A stretch of 44,765 bases of DNA from positions 1 through 44,765 of the forward strand of contig NZ_LAJA01000035.1 of the NCBI RefSeq assembly GCF_000970675.1, given 5' to 3'. The position numbers were made by a program, and so were the translations under genes. The notes beneath the pieces are model-generated. The model made no database searches and was not told where the DNA came from. It worked only from the letters and a program-made list of their open reading frames with translations. Origin of the DNA: Domibacillus tundrae (GTDB lineage: Bacteria > Bacillota > Bacilli > Bacillales > Domibacillaceae). Of the stretch, positions 18,340-28,232 are shown piece by piece (the first letter of the stretch is position 1; each line of letters starts with the position of its first letter).

Positions 18340-19802
18340 TTTCTTTCCTCCTGTTTAGCTAAATCCCAAAATGAATCCAATTCATGAAGGGTAAAATCCG
18401 AAAACCGACGGCCGCTCTCGAGGACACGCTCTTCTACAAAGCTGAAGCGGCGGCGGAACTTGCGGTTAATTGCCTCAAGCGCTTCTTCTGGATGAATATC
18501 GTAAAAGCGGGCTACGTTAATAAGGGTAAAAAGGACGTCGCCAAATTCTTCTCGCAGCTTGTCCGGCTGGCCCGATTCCGTTTCCACCAGAAATTCGGCC
18601 CATTCTTCTTTTACTTTAGCAATCGCACCCGCTGCATCCGGCCAGTCAAAGCCTGTTTTCGCCGCTTTTTTTTGAAGGTCGTATGCTTCCATCATCGCTG
18701 GCTGCCCTTTCGGAATGCCATCGAGCACTTTTTCTCGCTTATGTCCATTTTCTGCAGCTTTAATTTCCTGCCAGTTCGCTTTTACATCCTCAGCTGTTTC
18801 TGCTGTGGCTTCACCAAACACGTGTGGGTGCCGGCGAATCATTTTTGCCGAAGTCGATTCAATAACATCATCGATTGAGAACATACCTTCATCCTCACCG
18901 ATTTGTGCGTGCAGGAGCACCTGAAGCAGAACATCACCAAGCTCAGCAGCCACTTCACCGTCGTCTTCATTATCGATCGCTTCAAATAGTTCATACGTTT
19001 CTTCAAGCAAATACTTTTTTAAAGAAGCATGTGTTTGTTTAAGATCCCAAGGGCATCCATTCTCCGGGTCCCGAAGACGTGCAATAATACCGCGCAGCAC
19101 CGAAAATTCACGATATGTATTTTCTTCTTTTTGGACAGGCGGCACGTACACGCTCGTTAAGTTGTTTAGTTCCATCCTGTGATCAAGCTCATAAAGCGGC
19201 ACGGTCCGAATCACTTCATGCTCACTTCCGGCCGCTGTTACAACCGTTACTTCATGTTCGGCCGGGTACTTTTCCATCAGGGTCAGCTTCACGTCTGATG
19301 CGACGAGTGAATCATATACCTGGGCAATAATAATGTGGCTGAAAATATGAAGGTCATCCCGGTGTAAGGCTGTACCATCAAGCAGTTGAAAGCCATCTGC
19401 CGGGTCAATTTCTACACTTGTAAACAAAGCATCAAGAAAGCTTTGTCCGCCGGCAATAACGACATCCGCTTTTCCTGCCCGTTTTCGCTCAAGTAAAAGC
19501 TGAACCGTTTTTTCCGCCGCCATTGGATGGCCGGGAACCGCATAGATAACGGGTTCGTGGATGGCTTTTTCTAAAAGTTCTGCTACAATCTCATCGTATA
19601 CCGCTTCAAACCGGTCATGCTTTTCGTAAATAGCATCAAAGCTTTCAAACTGAATGCCTTCTTTTCTTAATTCTGCTACAGCCGGATGCTCCATCGTCCG
19701 GAGCCAAACGGTTTTTGCCTGTTTCAGCAGCCGGTATACGCCAAGCGGCATTTGATTCAGATCGCCCGCACCAAGGCCGACAATCGTTATTTGATTCGTC
19801 AA
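18336..19802 (-). CDS. yabN: YabN: SAM methylase-like domain fused to MazG NTP pyrophosphohydrolase
   Basis: Two-domain protein of 488 residues. The N-terminal half (about 1-220) is a tetrapyrrole-methylase-type fold (ITIVGLGAGDLNQMPLG, YAVPGHPMAAEKTV). The C-terminal half (about 225-485) holds two MazG repeats with the EExxE/ExxD acidic signatures (LLEETYELFEAIDNEDDGEVAAELGDVLLQ in part), expected to hydrolyse aberrant NTPs. I choose TTG 19802, preceded by AAGGAAG at 10 nt, because conserved sequence begins right there. Any longer form would overlap the end of yabM. Confidence 0.93.
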   Translation of the reverse strand: MTNQITIVGLGAGDLNQMPLGVYRLLKQAKTVWLRTMEHPAVAELRKEGIQFESFDAIYEKHDRFEAVYDEIVAELLEKAIHEPVIYAVPGHPMAAEKTVQLLLERKRAGKADVVIAGGQSFLDALFTSVEIDPADGFQLLDGTALHRDDLHIFSHIIIAQVYDSLVASDVKLTLMEKYPAEHEVTVVTAAGSEHEVIRTVPLYELDHRMELNNLTSVYVPPVQKEENTYREFSVLRGIIARLRDPENGCPWDLKQTHASLKKYLLEETYELFEAIDNEDDGEVAAELGDVLLQVLLHAQIGEDEGMFSIDDVIESTSAKMIRRHPHVFGEATAETAEDVKANWQEIKAAENGHKREKVLDGIPKGQPAMMEAYDLQKKAAKTGFDWPDAAGAIAKVKEEWAEFLVETESGQPDKLREEFGDVLFTLINVARFYDIHPEEALEAINRKFRRRFSFVEERVLESGRRFSDFTLHELDSFWDLAKQEERK

Positions 19803-19809
19803 CTGTCCG

Positions 19810-21366
19810 TCACTTCCTTTTAGTCCGCATTTCCGCCCGTTTTGCCAGCTTTTCACCAAACGGCAGGATACGCAAGTCGTCATCATTCCATATTCTCCAT
19901 TTTATCATGAAAACAAAAAACAAACAGGCACCGAGAAGCGCTCCGCTTATGGCAGCAGCCCCGTTCCATATTCTCCCTGCATCTGTTGGAATAATAAGTT
20001 GGATAAAGAAAAAAACTACTAACGCCATTAGGAGCACGGCTGCCGTTGTTTTAAAGACGAATACATGCGTTAAAAGCGGCGCACACTTTCTTTTCCACAT
20101 AACCGACAAAAAGCAAACACCGGCTAGAAGCGAACCTGCTGTCGCAAATGCGGCACCGTACAATCCGTATCCTGGAATTAAAAGTGCGTTTGCTCCCCAT
20201 TTGACAGCGACCGTGATTACGGTTCCTGCGGCGGGTATCCAGTCATTTCCTCTTCCTTGAAAAACCGCGTTCATTACCGCCATCAATGAATAAAAAAAGA
20301 TCGATAATCCAAAAATAGCTAAAAATCCTGAGCCATCCGCCGTTTTAAAAAGCATCGTATTCAGCGGAATCATAACAGCAGCCAGACCGGCAGAAGCGGC
20401 GAGACCGAGCGCAAAACTGACACGCAGCGCCAGCTGGCTGAATGCGGCTTCCGCTTTTTGGTTTTGTTCTTTCCATGCTTTCGAAATCAGTGGAACAATA
20501 GTTAATGAAATAGACACAGCTGCCACAACACCAAGCTGCAGCAACGGCTGGCCGCGATCAAAAATACCTTTCCACTTTTTCGCGTCCGCTGCCGCCATAT
20601 CAGAGTCAATTAGTCCGCTGTACACTTGAAAAGAATCTGCCAGCTGTAAAAAAACAAGCGTCAATGCAGACAAACAAACCGCCGTCCCGCGTGTGATAAT
20701 CTCCACAGCTGTCCTGCGGTCAAACAGAAACAAAATACTCCGCTTTTGCTTTCGGCTGTACTGCCAAACGACAAAAGCAGATACTGCCATTCCAAACAGT
20801 GATCCAATAACAGCACCAAGTCCCGCTTCATACAGTGTTCTACCCGACAAAACAGCATAAGCTGAGAAAAGTAAAATAGCCACGATCCTGACAGACTGTT
20901 CCGCCATTTGAGAGGAGGCTGTCAGTGCCATATTGCCGCTTCCTTGAAACGTTCCCCGCTTCACCGCAATATACGGAACAAATAAAAAAAACAACGCACT
21001 GCATTGAATGAGCGGCTTCAGTGCTTCATCACCCATTGATGAGGCCATCCACCCGGAGCTGAAAAAAAGCAATAAAAAAGCGATAAAACCCATCATACCA
21101 ATTGTTATAAAAGCGGTATGGACAGCCACCTGACTTCTCCGTTCATCCGCCTCTGCCACTATACGGGATAATATAACCGGAAAACCGGAAACAGCAAGCC
21201 CTGCGGCAATTCCGTAAAACGGATACACTTGTTGATAAATATAAAAACCGGTATCCCCAACTATATTTTGAAAAGGCACACGGTACACCGCGCTTAACAC
21301 TTTTACAAATAACGCGGCGATTGTCAGCAAAACCGCTCCTTTTAATAATGACTTCTCTGTTTCCAC
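19810..21366 (-). CDS. yabM: MOP-superfamily polysaccharide/lipid flippase (YabM, SpoVB-like)
   Basis: Integral membrane protein of the MVF/PST exporter group, the family of MurJ/SpoVB lipid-II-type flippases. The 518-residue product shows about 14 predicted transmembrane helices. Its conserved N-terminal signature is RVPFQNIVGDTGFYIYQQVYP, with GFPVILSRIVAE after it. At this locus B. subtilis has yabM, a SpoVB paralogue, so I use that name rather than spoVB. It starts with GTG behind GAGGTGG. The yabN start lies 7 nt after its stop. Confidence 0.9.
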   Translation of the reverse strand: METEKSLLKGAVLLTIAALFVKVLSAVYRVPFQNIVGDTGFYIYQQVYPFYGIAAGLAVSGFPVILSRIVAEADERRSQVAVHTAFITIGMMGFIAFLLLFFSSGWMASSMGDEALKPLIQCSALFFLFVPYIAVKRGTFQGSGNMALTASSQMAEQSVRIVAILLFSAYAVLSGRTLYEAGLGAVIGSLFGMAVSAFVVWQYSRKQKRSILFLFDRRTAVEIITRGTAVCLSALTLVFLQLADSFQVYSGLIDSDMAAADAKKWKGIFDRGQPLLQLGVVAAVSISLTIVPLISKAWKEQNQKAEAAFSQLALRVSFALGLAASAGLAAVMIPLNTMLFKTADGSGFLAIFGLSIFFYSLMAVMNAVFQGRGNDWIPAAGTVITVAVKWGANALLIPGYGLYGAAFATAGSLLAGVCFLSVMWKRKCAPLLTHVFVFKTTAAVLLMALVVFFFIQLIIPTDAGRIWNGAAAISGALLGACLFFVFMIKWRIWNDDDLRILPFGEKLAKRAEMRTKRK

Positions 21367-21413
21367 GCGACCACCTCAGTGACTACTTTACTCATTTTTA
21401 TCCTGTTTGAAAA

Positions 21414-21447
21414 GAAAAATCCGGCTCCCTATAAGGGATGCCGGATT
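21414..21447 (-). terminator. spoVT terminator
   Basis: Minus strand: AATCCGGC/GCCGGATT stem with an inner TCCC/GGGA pairing and a T5 tail. It begins at the spoVT stop codon. Confidence 0.85.
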
Positions 21448-21982
21448 AATGCTCCATCTGTTTACCGAAAAAAGCCGCAGCGACGAACGCCGCTTTTTGT
21501 TCAGCCTCACCGGCTGAACGTTCTTCTGAAAATAAAACAACAGCTCCAATGGTGTCACCAGCTGCAATGATCGGTGTTATAAAATACGATTCAGTTTCTA
21601 CTGTGCGGCCATCGGTTAATTCAACATCACGCCGCTCATTGCTTTCAGCTGAACGTCTTTCCTGAATGACCGATTCCACAATCGGACCGATTTTTCGTTC
21701 TACAAAGTCTTTCTTTTTCACACCCGCAGCAGAAATAACGGTATCTTTGTCACAAATAAGCACTGCGTAGTGCAGGCTGTCATGCAGTGCTTCTGCATAT
21801 TCCTGCGAAAAATCACCCAGTTCTGTAAAAGGTGAATATTTTTTTAAAATGACTTCGCCGTCACGATCTACAAAAATCTCCAGCGGATCCCCTTCTCGAA
21901 TTCGAAGTGTACGGCGGATCTCTTTCGGAATAACCACACGGCCAAGATCATCAATACGTCGAACGATACCTGTAGCTTTCAT
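21446..21982 (-). CDS. spoVT: Stage V sporulation protein T, forespore transcription regulator
   Basis: Tunes sigma-G-dependent genes in the forespore. The 178-residue product is the same length as B. subtilis SpoVT. Residues 1-52 are the AbrB-type swapped-hairpin DNA-binding domain (MKATGIVRRIDDLGRVVIPK) and are almost invariant. A more diverged GAF-like domain follows (about 55-178). ATG 21982 matches the conserved start; an adjacent ATG at 21985 lies 6 nt from the GAGAGG site and could be used instead. A sigma-G-type promoter precedes it. Confidence 0.98.
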   Translation of the reverse strand: MKATGIVRRIDDLGRVVIPKEIRRTLRIREGDPLEIFVDRDGEVILKKYSPFTELGDFSQEYAEALHDSLHYAVLICDKDTVISAAGVKKKDFVERKIGPIVESVIQERRSAESNERRDVELTDGRTVETESYFITPIIAAGDTIGAVVLFSEERSAGEAEQKAAFVAAAFFGKQMEH

Positions 21983-22033
21983 CATGGACTGCCTCTCTTT
22001 CGCCATCAAAATATCAAAACCATTTCTTGGCGT

Positions 22034-22064
22034 TAGTATCTTTCAGGAGGAAGCATTCTATACA
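22034..22064 (-). promoter_or_regulatory. sigma-G-type promoter of spoVT
   Basis: Minus strand: -35 TGTATA (22059-22064), 18-bp spacer, -10 GATACTA (22034-22040), close to the sigma-G consensus TGAATA-N17/18-CATACTA. It lies about 50 nt before the spoVT ATG and overlaps the end of the upstream intergenic space. spoVT is known to be sigma-G-transcribed in B. subtilis. Confidence 0.75.
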
Positions 22065-22069
22065 TGAAA

Positions 22070-25000
22070 CTATACTTGTTTTTTTGCCATTTCCAGCTCT
22101 TTTATAAGTTCAAATGCAGCATTAAACCAACCTTGCTCCGGCGCTTTTTTCGGGTCGATCGTTATTTTCAGGCGCTGTTCTTCCATTCCCAACCCGCACA
22201 TGCGGCCAAACTTGTTGCAAATGGCGAACACCTTGGAGCCATCAATTTCTTTTGTCCCTTCATCGCTCATTAAAATGGCAACTGTGTCTTTTGATTGCTT
22301 AATGGATTCCAGCTTCGTTTTAGCCGCATAAATTTTCATTTCTGCCACTGTAAACAAATCCGCCACTTCTTGCGGGTAGTCGCCAAAGCGATCGGTCATT
22401 TCTTCTTTCAGCTCATCTATTTCATCAAACGAATCCGCTGAACGGAACCGCTTATACATATCAATTTTTTGTGCACTGTCCGTAATATACGCATCTGGAA
22501 TATATGCATCAATGGTCACATCTACTTCGAATGAAGGCGCCTTTTTCTGTTTATCGCCGCCTTGTTTTTGTTCAATCGCTTCTTTCAGCATTTGTGAATA
22601 CAAATCAAAACCGACCGAGTCGATAAAGCCGTGCTGCTGGGATCCAAGCAAATTACCCGCACCGCGGATCGATAAATCGCGCATCGCGATTTTAAAGCCT
22701 GAACCGAGCTCGGTAAATTCTTTAATTGCTTGAAGCCGTTTTTCTGCCGGTTCAGATAGCACTTTGTCTTTCCGGTACATAAAATACGAATACGCGACCC
22801 GATTGGACCGGCCGACACGCCCGCGGATTTGATACAGCTGAGAAAGCCCCATCCGGTCAGCATCGTGAACAATTAATGTATTTACATTTGGAATATCGAC
22901 GCCGGTTTCAATAATTGTTGTTGTCACCAATATGTCTGATTCCCCTCCTAAAAAGCCGAGAATAACGGCTTCAAGCTCTGTTTCTGTCATTTGGCCGTGC
23001 GCATAGGCAACCCGCGCATCTGGAACGAGCATCGAAATTTCATCGGCACGCCGCTCAATGTCTTCAACCCGGTTGTATAAGTAAAAAACTTGTCCGCCAC
23101 GGGCAATTTCCCGCTCAGCTGCTTCACGGATAAGACCAATATTGTGCTCAACGACGTACGTTTGGACAGGAAAACGGTTTTCGGGCGGTGTTTCAATAAC
23201 CGACAAATCCCGTACACCAAGCATCGACATGTGAAGTGTTCGTGGAATTGGCGTCGCTGTCAACGTCAGCACGTCCACGTTTGTTTTCATCTGTTTAATT
23301 TTTTCTTTATGTGTGACACCAAACCGCTGTTCTTCATCGACGACAAGCAGGCCAAGGTCTTGATACTGCACATCTTTTGACAACAGGCGGTGCGTACCAA
23401 TTACGATATCGACCGTTCCTGCTTTTAAGCCTTTGAGCGTTTCTGTTTGCTGCTTGCGTGTGCGGAAGCGGCTGAGCAGGCCGACGTTAACAGGAAAGTC
23501 CTGCAGCCGTTCTTTCAGCGTTTCATAGTGCTGCTGGGCCAATATTGTTGTTGGGACTAAAATTGCTACCTGTTTGCCATCCGCCGCTGCTTTAAATGCC
23601 GCCCGGATCGCTACCTCTGTTTTCCCATAGCCGACATCGCCGCAAAGCAAGCGGTCCATCGGCTGTTCACGTTCCATGTCGCGCTTAATTTCTTGAATCG
23701 ACCGCAGCTGGTCCTCTGTTTCCTCATACGGGAAAGCAGTTTCAAATTCACGCTGCATATCCCCGTCTGGTGAAAAAGCATAACCGCGTGCTGCTTCTCG
23801 TTCAGCATAAAGTTTAATTAAATCATCCGCAATGTCCTGAACTGATGATTCAACTTTCTTTTTCACCCGTTTCCATTCACTGCCGCCAAGCTTATAAATT
23901 TTTGGCTCTTTTCCTTCTGAACCAACATATTTTTGCACGAGTTCAATTTGTTCAACTGGGACGAACAATTCATCTGTGCCCTGGTATTTAATTTTCAAAT
24001 AGTCTTTATGGACGCCGTTAATTTGGAGCGTTTCAATGCCGAGGTACTTCCCGATCCCGTGATTTACATGAACGACATAATCGCCGGTCTTCAGTTCTGA
24101 ATAACTTTTGATCCGCTCTGCGTTTGAAAGCTTTTGGCGCCTCTTGCTTTTTGGCGCTTTTTTATTAAACAGCTCCTGCTCCGTAACGACCGCAATCTTT
24201 AACAGCGGAAACTCAAAGCCGGATGTTAAAGCGCCAGGACCTGTTTGGACAATACCTTCGATCACTTCATTTTGATCTTTAATCATTGTGATCTCCATGC
24301 CATAATCATTCAGTGTCGCTTTTATTTTTTCAACCCGTTCCATCGTTTCGCCTAAAAACAGCACAGTTGTTCCAGCTTTTTTCCAACGCTCGACTTCTCC
24401 TTCAAGCACATTCATTTGACCATGGAAATTTTGCATTGAGCGGGCGGAAAAATTCACGATATTTTCCGGCTTCCCGCCAGCTGTCTGGCGCATAAACAAC
24501 GATAAATATACAGAAGGCTGAACAGTTGCCTGAATTGCTTTTTGAAGAGTATGTGCGAGCGTTAAGCCATGAACTGCTTTTCCTTCTTCAATAAGAGTGG
24601 TATACCATTCTGCTTCCTCTTTTTCTAACGAATCACTAATTTCCTTAATTCGGCTCATTTCATCAAAAAAGACGACTCCACTTTCCGGCAAGTATGATGT
24701 CACAAGCGCCGTTTGATCGTAAAGAAGAGACGTATATTTGCCTAACTCATCGATGCGGATGCCTTGTTTTAACTTTTCAATATCCGCGCCTACATAAGAA
24801 GATAGCTGCTTTTTCACTTCCGGGCTGCCGATTTTCTTTAACGTGTCATCCAGTGCGTCCTGAAGTCGACCGGCCAGTGCAGCCAGTTCTTCCGCTGAAG
24901 CCGGCATTTCCGCCGCCGGACCAATCAAAATAGAGGTCATGTTTTCAATCGAACGCTGCGTATCCGGTGCAAACGTCCGGATGGAATCAATTTCCGTGTC

Positions 25001-25591
25001 AAACAGCTCGATTCGGACCGGATACTCAGACGTGAGTGGATAAAGGTCAATAATTCCGCCGCGAATGCTGAATTCACCCGGTGCGTACACCATATCCGCC
25101 CGCTCATAACCCATTTCCACGAGCTCGTGTTTTAGGCTCTCCAGTTCCACTTCTTCTCCAGATGTAAATGTTTTTTGAAGTCGCTTCCATCTATCTTTAG
25201 AAGGAAGCAGCTTTTTTAATCCAGCTACAGGCACAATATATATTCCAGTTCCTTGCAGTGCCAGATGGTTCAGCATCTCAATTCGTTGTGCGCGCAGCTC
25301 CGGGCTGGCAATACTGATTTCTGCCGCAATCAGTTCATTGGCAGCATACATATACACGTGTTCCTCTGGTATAAATTGAACGATATCGTCATACAGTTTT
25401 TGAGCTTGAAGCATATTGTATGTAATAATCATCACCGGTTTTTGAAGCTTTCGGTGTGCAGCAGCTGCAAAAACAGCCCGGAGTGAACCGGACAAACCTG
25501 CGGCCAGCTGTTCTTTCATCCCAAGTTCCATTCCATTGATGACAGATACTGCTTCATCATTTTTTAAAAATAAATCAAGTAAATGGTTCAT
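22070..25591 (-). CDS. mfd: Transcription-repair coupling factor
   Basis: DNA translocase that removes RNA polymerase stalled at lesions and recruits UvrA. The 1173-residue product has the full domain series: a UvrB-like N-terminal module and an RNA-polymerase-interacting CarD-like domain ([18 protein letters not shown]). The RecG-type helicase has Walker [12 protein letters not shown], the DEEQ box and [16 protein letters not shown]-terminal TRCF domain completes it. I use ATG 25591 (AAAGGGGGAG just upstream), not an upstream in-frame codon at 25645. In B. subtilis fin (yabK) lies between pth and mfd, and here there is only a repeat. Confidence 0.98.
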   Translation of the reverse strand: MNHLLDLFLKNDEAVSVINGMELGMKEQLAAGLSGSLRAVFAAAAHRKLQKPVMIITYNMLQAQKLYDDIVQFIPEEHVYMYAANELIAAEISIASPELRAQRIEMLNHLALQGTGIYIVPVAGLKKLLPSKDRWKRLQKTFTSGEEVELESLKHELVEMGYERADMVYAPGEFSIRGGIIDLYPLTSEYPVRIELFDTEIDSIRTFAPDTQRSIENMTSILIGPAAEMPASAEELAALAGRLQDALDDTLKKIGSPEVKKQLSSYVGADIEKLKQGIRIDELGKYTSLLYDQTALVTSYLPESGVVFFDEMSRIKEISDSLEKEEAEWYTTLIEEGKAVHGLTLAHTLQKAIQATVQPSVYLSLFMRQTAGGKPENIVNFSARSMQNFHGQMNVLEGEVERWKKAGTTVLFLGETMERVEKIKATLNDYGMEITMIKDQNEVIEGIVQTGPGALTSGFEFPLLKIAVVTEQELFNKKAPKSKRRQKLSNAERIKSYSELKTGDYVVHVNHGIGKYLGIETLQINGVHKDYLKIKYQGTDELFVPVEQIELVQKYVGSEGKEPKIYKLGGSEWKRVKKKVESSVQDIADDLIKLYAEREAARGYAFSPDGDMQREFETAFPYEETEDQLRSIQEIKRDMEREQPMDRLLCGDVGYGKTEVAIRAAFKAAADGKQVAILVPTTILAQQHYETLKERLQDFPVNVGLLSRFRTRKQQTETLKGLKAGTVDIVIGTHRLLSKDVQYQDLGLLVVDEEQRFGVTHKEKIKQMKTNVDVLTLTATPIPRTLHMSMLGVRDLSVIETPPENRFPVQTYVVEHNIGLIREAAEREIARGGQVFYLYNRVEDIERRADEISMLVPDARVAYAHGQMTETELEAVILGFLGGESDILVTTTIIETGVDIPNVNTLIVHDADRMGLSQLYQIRGRVGRSNRVAYSYFMYRKDKVLSEPAEKRLQAIKEFTELGSGFKIAMRDLSIRGAGNLLGSQQHGFIDSVGFDLYSQMLKEAIEQKQGGDKQKKAPSFEVDVTIDAYIPDAYITDSAQKIDMYKRFRSADSFDEIDELKEEMTDRFGDYPQEVADLFTVAEMKIYAAKTKLESIKQSKDTVAILMSDEGTKEIDGSKVFAICNKFGRMCGLGMEEQRLKITIDPKKAPEQGWFNAAFELIKELEMAKKQV

Positions 25592-25617
25592 CCCGATTAC
25601 TCCCCCTTTTCCAAAAC

Positions 25618-25654
25618 AGAAAAACGCTTTGGGGCATACGCCCAAAGCTTTTTT
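25618..25654 (-). terminator. terminator upstream of mfd
   Basis: Minus strand: GCTTTGGG pairs with CCCAAAGC around a short loop, flanked by an A run before and T5 after. It would end transcription from pth and the repeat before mfd. Confidence 0.75.
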
Positions 25655-25663
25655 ACTTCATTT

Positions 25664-25816
25664 TCTAGCTCCAGGTGCCATCAGCTTGAGGGCTCACAGG
25701 ATGTAAGTCACAAAGTCTTTGCTCTAAGCCAGCCAAGCCCTTCTGGAGGCAAAAAGCGCCTCCGCCATTGCTCGTCTTATGCTTGTCGCTGAAAGACTTG
25801 CGCCTTGCGCTTTCCT
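25664..25816 (-). repeat. dispersed structured repeat, copy B (between pth and mfd)
   Basis: 153 bp. Read on the minus strand it shares an ordered set of blocks with copy A (15788-15920): AGCGACA/AGCATAAGA, CTTTGTGACT, TGTGAGCC, AGCT..TGGC and AGCTAGA. Its central hairpin is GGAGGC/GCCTCC, different in sequence from copy A but still paired. It occupies the position of fin in B. subtilis. I see no coding potential. Confidence 0.75.
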
Positions 25817-25819
25817 AAC

Positions 25820-26380
25820 TTATTGGTTAAATTCATTCATGACATCAATAAATGAATGGTCTACTGCGTGAATACAAGCTGCCGCGCTTTTTTCTACCGC
25901 TTCATTCATCACGATTCGCTCATCGCTGCTGAATTTGCCTAGAACATAATCGACAGTTTTCATTGGGCCATCCGGCCGGCCAATTCCAATCCGTACCCGC
26001 TTAAATTGATCTGTACCTAAATGGGCAATGGTCGATTTGATGCCATTATGGCCGCCAGCACTGCCTTTTTGCCGAAGCCGTATTTTCCCCTGCGGCAGGT
26101 CAAGGTCATCGTACACAACGATTACATCATCCGTTTCCATGCTGTAATAACGCATCACTTCACCAATGCTTTCACCTGATAAGTTCATATATGTGAGCGG
26201 CTTCAATAAAATGACTTTTCCCGTTCCTTTTCGGGCGATGCCGTATATCCCTTTATGTTTTGCTTCTGTTAATTCGGCGCCCAGCTGTTTCGCCAGTTCA
26301 TCAATGACGTCAAAGCCAATATTATGGCGTGTTTCCGCATATTTCATGCCTGGATTGCCAAGGCCTACGATTAATTTCAT
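25820..26380 (-). CDS. pth: Peptidyl-tRNA hydrolase (SpoVC)
   Basis: Recycles peptidyl-tRNA released from ribosomes; essential, and named spoVC in B. subtilis. The 186-residue product has the N-terminal GLGNPGMKYAETRHNIGF with the catalytic His near residue 20. VYDDLDLPQGKIRLRQKGSAGGHNG and RIGIGRP follow. The copy B repeat follows only a few bases after its stop. A terminator separates it from ctc. Confidence 0.98.
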   Translation of the reverse strand: MKLIVGLGNPGMKYAETRHNIGFDVIDELAKQLGAELTEAKHKGIYGIARKGTGKVILLKPLTYMNLSGESIGEVMRYYSMETDDVIVVYDDLDLPQGKIRLRQKGSAGGHNGIKSTIAHLGTDQFKRVRIGIGRPDGPMKTVDYVLGKFSSDERIVMNEAVEKSAAACIHAVDHSFIDVMNEFNQ

Positions 26381-26433
26381 CTTTCATTGCACCTCAATTT
26401 TTCACAGTTACTTTCAGTATACATGACCACATG

Positions 26434-26464
26434 CAAAAAAAACAGGCAGATTAATCTGCCCGTC
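26434..26464 (-). terminator. ctc terminator
   Basis: Minus strand: the perfect palindrome GGCAGATTAATCTGCC extended by AC/GT pairing, followed by a T8 run. Confidence 0.85.
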
Positions 26465-26477
26465 TTTATTCAAATGA

Positions 26478-27107
26478 TTAGTCTTCTTTTTTTTCGCCTT
26501 CAGCAGATGCTTCTGCTTCTGTTTCACTTGCCTCTTCAGTACCTTCTTCTGTTTCTTCCAATTTTTGTGGAGGAAGAACAGAAACAATTGTATCTTCATC
26601 CTCGTTTTCAATCGTAAAATCATATTTATCACGAATATCACCGACTGAAATCGAGTCACCAATCGCAAGCTCTGACACATCAACAGATACATGTTCAGGG
26701 AAATCTGATACTTTCGCTGTAACGTTTAACTCGAATAATGGCTGTTGAATAACGCCGCCTTCTTTAGAACCCACCGCTTCCCCTTCAATATCTACACGCA
26801 CTTGGGAGGTGATTTCAGATGAACGGTCGACTGCTAGGAAGTCTGCGTGTACGATAAACCCTTTAATCGGATCCTTCTGGTATTCCTGCAGAATAACATC
26901 ATGCTTGCTTCCATCTACATCTAGTGAAATTAATCCATTTCTTCCTACTTCACGGATCACTTTAATGAACTCGGATTCTTCAACGGACACCGGTTCGGAT
27001 TCCACGCCTTTTCCATATATAACAGCCGGAAACAAGCCTGCTGTACGAATTTCAGTTAATGCTGCCCTCGTAAAACCTTCACGTTTTTTTGCTTGTAATT
27101 TACTCAT
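26478..27107 (-). CDS. ctc: Ribosomal protein bL25, Ctc (general stress) form
   Basis: 5S-rRNA-binding ribosomal protein of the two-domain CTC type. The N-terminal L25 fold (about 1-92) includes RTAGLFPAVIYGKGVES and HDVILQEYQKDP. The C-terminal TL5 domain (about 95-180) is followed by a highly acidic Glu/Ala/Thr-rich tail. 209 residues is normal for Bacillus. In B. subtilis ctc is a classic sigma-B gene, and a sigma-B-like promoter is visible upstream here. It follows prs, with a terminator between them. Confidence 0.97.
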   Translation of the reverse strand: MSKLQAKKREGFTRAALTEIRTAGLFPAVIYGKGVESEPVSVEESEFIKVIREVGRNGLISLDVDGSKHDVILQEYQKDPIKGFIVHADFLAVDRSSEITSQVRVDIEGEAVGSKEGGVIQQPLFELNVTAKVSDFPEHVSVDVSELAIGDSISVGDIRDKYDFTIENEDEDTIVSVLPPQKLEETEEGTEEASETEAEASAEGEKKED

Positions 27108-27168
27108 AGCTGATCTTCACCTTCCTGATTTATAAATCGGTCATTTTTTTATGTGTACATGATTGTGT

Positions 27169-27194
27169 ATTCCCCTGGAAGGTGATTTATAAAC
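27169..27194 (-). promoter_or_regulatory. sigma-B-type promoter of ctc
   Basis: Minus strand: GTTTAT (27189-27194), 14-bp spacer, GGGAAT (27169-27174), about 60 nt upstream of the ctc ATG. The sigma-B consensus is GTTTAA-N12-14-GGGTAT, so each hexamer has one mismatch. Confidence 0.75.
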
Positions 27195-27208
27195 ATGAAC
27201 AGCACAAA

Positions 27209-27245
27209 AAGAAACCCAATTCCTTAGAAGGAATCAGGTTTCAGG
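27209..27245 (-). terminator. prs terminator
   Basis: Minus strand: a 15-bp stem (GAAACCTGATTCCTT pairs with AAGGAATTGGGTTTC through two G-U pairs), CT loop, T5 tail. Confidence 0.85.
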
Positions 27246-27251
27246 TAATGA

Positions 27252-28211
27252 TTAATCAAACAGGGTGCTGACAGACTGATCTTCGTGAACACGGATGATC
27301 GCTTCGCCAATGAGCGGCGCAACAGATAGTTCCACGACTTTGTCTATTTTCTTTTCAGGAGCAAGCGCAATTGAATTTGTTACAACCAGCTCTTTAATAT
27401 TCGAATTTTCAATGCGTTCCATGGCAGGGCCTGACAAAACCGGATGCGTACAGCAAGCATAAACTTCTTTTGCACCACTTTCAGAAAGGGCATTCGCCGC
27501 AAGTGTAATCGTGCCAGCCGTATCGATAATATCATCGATCAAAATCGCAATTTTCCCTTCGACGTTTCCAACGATGTTCATTACTTCTGATACGTTCGGA
27601 CGTGGACGGCGCTTGTCAATAATCGCAATTGGTGCTTTAAGACGGTCTGCAAGCTTACGCGCACGCGTTACGCCGCCATGATCCGGGGACACGATAACAA
27701 TTTCTTCGTTATTAAGCCCTTTTTCTTGAAAATATTGACCTAAAATAGGCACACCCATTAAATGATCGATCGGGACATCAAAAAACCCTTGAATTTGTGG
27801 TGCATGAAGATCCAGTGTAATCAAACGGGTCGTTCCCGCTGTCTCAAGCAAGTTCGCAACGAGTTTTGCTGTAATCGGCTCACGGGCACGCGCTTTACGA
27901 TCCTGGCGCGCATAGCCGTAATACGGAAGCACAACATTGATTGTTTTCGCTGACGCCCGCTTTAACGCATCAATCATAATGAGCAATTCCATCAAATGTT
28001 CATTGACCGGGCCGCTTGTGGATTGGACGATGTACACATCACAGCCGCGGATGCTTTCTTCAATGTTAATTTGTACTTCTCCATCACTAAAACGGGTAAC
28101 GGAACATTTGCCAAGTTCAACTCCGATAAATTCCGCAATTTCCTGGGCAAGTGCCGGGTTGGAATTTAACGAAAAGATTTTCAAATTTGGATCTAAATAC
28201 TGATTGCTCAT
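27252..28211 (-). CDS. prs: Ribose-phosphate pyrophosphokinase (PRPP synthase)
   Basis: Makes PRPP from ribose-5-phosphate and ATP for nucleotide, His, Trp and NAD synthesis. The 319-residue class I enzyme shows the regulatory-flexible loop [29 protein letters not shown], the catalytic flexible loop KRRPRPN, and the PRPP-binding signature [15 protein letters not shown] 28211 follows GGAGG. The in-frame GTG at 28223 overlaps that binding site and is rejected. It follows glmU by 21 nt, as in B. subtilis. Confidence 0.98.
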   Translation of the reverse strand: MSNQYLDPNLKIFSLNSNPALAQEIAEFIGVELGKCSVTRFSDGEVQINIEESIRGCDVYIVQSTSGPVNEHLMELLIMIDALKRASAKTINVVLPYYGYARQDRKARAREPITAKLVANLLETAGTTRLITLDLHAPQIQGFFDVPIDHLMGVPILGQYFQEKGLNNEEIVIVSPDHGGVTRARKLADRLKAPIAIIDKRRPRPNVSEVMNIVGNVEGKIAILIDDIIDTAGTITLAANALSESGAKEVYACCTHPVLSGPAMERIENSNIKELVVTNSIALAPEKKIDKVVELSVAPLIGEAIIRVHEDQSVSTLFD

Positions 28212-28232
28212 GATGACCTCCACTGTCCTAAT

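Noticed and set aside
18384-18878. 164-residue plus-strand frame antisense to yabN
   Set aside because: Cys/Phe-rich shadow of the MazG domain without start signals.
19715-20260. 181-residue plus-strand frame antisense to yabN and yabM
   Set aside because: Antisense to conserved genes, composition typical of a shadow frame, no start signal.
22064-22273. 69-residue plus-strand frame preceded by AGGAGGAAG
   Set aside because: The Shine-Dalgarno match is tempting, but the frame is antisense to the mfd 3' end, and the same bases are explained by the spoVT sigma-G promoter. No domain recognised.
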